A stretch of 64,000 nt of DNA, taken from contig JAQBOA010000053.1 in assembly GCA_028288305.1 (NCBI GenBank), positions 62,001-126,000 on the forward strand, read 5' to 3'. The DNA is from Mucilaginibacter sp. (GTDB lineage: Bacteria; Bacteroidota; Bacteroidia; Sphingobacteriales; Sphingobacteriaceae). Positions within the stretch are counted from its first letter, which is position 1; every line of letters begins with the position of its first letter. Below, one piece after another: positions 63,326 to 64,000 of this stretch. The position numbers and the translations under genes are program-made. The notes below the pieces were generated by a model. That model did not search any database. It had not been told where the DNA came from and saw only the letters and a list, made by a program, of their open reading frames with translations.

Positions 63326-64000
63326 ATGGCAATAATAAAATTATCTGCAACCGAGCGAAGACGGGTATCAGCATTTTTTACATGCCTGGTATTGGCCATC
63401 GTCGCCTGGATGTTTACAGTTTTATCTAATCCTTACAAGTATACTGTTAAAGCGGTATTGAACTTCAAAAATGCTCCCCAAAAGCGTGCTTTTCATTCAT
63501 TGCAACCCGATACTGTAAATGTTATTATAAATGGCAGCGGCTGGGAAATGCTTTTTTCTAAAATGAGCATTCAAAATAAGTCTATTACGGTTGACCTACG
63601 CACACTTGAAAATAAAAACTATATAGTATTGAGTAATCAGCTTGATGCAATAAATAACAGAAAGGAAGTGAGCCAGCAAATAACGGGGTTTAGCCCGGAT
63701 ACACTTTATTTCGATTTTTCGAACCGTAAAGAAAAAAAGGTGCCCGTGCATTTAATGGCAGTTGTAAAGTATCGGCATCAGTTTTCTCAATCAGGTAATA
63801 TTACCATAAAACCATCGTATGTGATAGTAAATGGTCCCGGAGATGTTATTAATAAGATAACAGAATGGAAAACTGATACCTTGAGACTTGATAGTGTTGG
63901 TGAAACAGTTAATACATTTTTAAATTTACAACCTGTTAAAGAAGGGAATTTAAGTGTTTACCCTAAAAGTGTCCAGGTAACTATTCCTGTTGATGAGTTT
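63326..64000 (+). CDS. YbbR-like domain protein, cut by window edge
   Basis: The ATG at 63326 opens 225 codons to the end of the window without a stop. The protein begins with a basic region and one membrane helix (VSAFFTCLVLAIVAWMFTVLS). YbbR-like beta units follow (DTVNVIINGSGWEML, and later PSYVIVNGPGDVI). Bacteroidota ybbR genes follow yajC, as here. It may help cyclic-di-AMP or cell-wall control, as known for other YbbR proteins, though that is not shown for this phylum. Confidence 0.85.
   Translation, partial: MAIIKLSATERRRVSAFFTCLVLAIVAWMFTVLSNPYKYTVKAVLNFKNAPQKRAFHSLQPDTVNVIINGSGWEMLFSKMSIQNKSITVDLRTLENKNYIVLSNQLDAINNRKEVSQQITGFSPDTLYFDFSNRKEKKVPVHLMAVVKYRHQFSQSGNITIKPSYVIVNGPGDVINKITEWKTDTLRLDSVGETVNTFLNLQPVKEGNLSVYPKSVQVTIPVDEF

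Overview
The window reads as chromosomal DNA from a Bacteroidota species of the Sphingobacteriaceae type (Mucilaginibacter or Pedobacter like). The evidence is promoters of the TTTG-N18/21-TAnnTTTG form, few Shine-Dalgarno sites, a TonB-dependent receptor with an outer-membrane beta-barrel, the nusB-DUF1573-yajC-ybbR gene order, a PUR-alpha-like DUF3276 protein, BlaI/BlaR1 pairs, a Nudix-type (NrtR/AraR) sugar regulator and FtsX/MacB-like permeases. The base composition is about 40 % GC by eye. Species assignment is an inference.

Layout. 1-10 kb: housekeeping and envelope genes (LpxO-like hydroxylase fragment, rlmH, a MutS-like ATPase, a TonB receptor, leuS carrying two in-frame repeat insertions, a small phosphatase). 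10-21 kb: a lipoprotein, a dicarboxylate symporter, sucD, a frameshifted serine hydrolase, msrB, and nrdB-nrdA. 21-24 kb: a REP-associated tyrosine transposase (RAYT) surrounded by TTGTTGGTG palindromes, and between the palindrome clusters a predicted exported Ntn-hydrolase-like protein. 24-28 kb: a blaI-blaR1 operon plus a BlaR1-like paralogue, both carrying 29-residue repeats, with a paired operator. 28-36 kb: two large ABC permeases (one frameshifted), a glycosyltransferase-like protein and an Omp85-like barrel. 37-40 kb: a GH3 glycosidase divergent from a Nudix-type regulator with two matching operators. 40-46 kb: a porin, an AraC regulator with a DUF983 partner, a cupin, a monooxygenase-domain protein and a fosmidomycin-type exporter.

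46-55 kb is an accessory region. It is packed with at least five families of short palindromic or MITE-like repeats and holds AT-rich membrane-protein genes of unknown role, a two-gene TcmP / three-Cys-motif (DUF5131) locus lying between two direct copies of one 150-bp element, an NTF2-like gene, and a decayed duplicate of the 3' end of tRNA-Arg(CCG) that looks like a fossil attachment site. 55-64 kb returns to core genes: ychF, DUF3276, an ABC exporter, leucine dehydrogenase, and the nusB-yajC-ybbR operon.

The most interesting signals are the RAYT/palindrome system, the palindromic elements inserted in frame into leuS, the TcmP/three-Cys locus, the exported Ntn-hydrolase, and a recurring intergenic architecture in which short locus-specific words are repeated directly and then again in inverted orientation.
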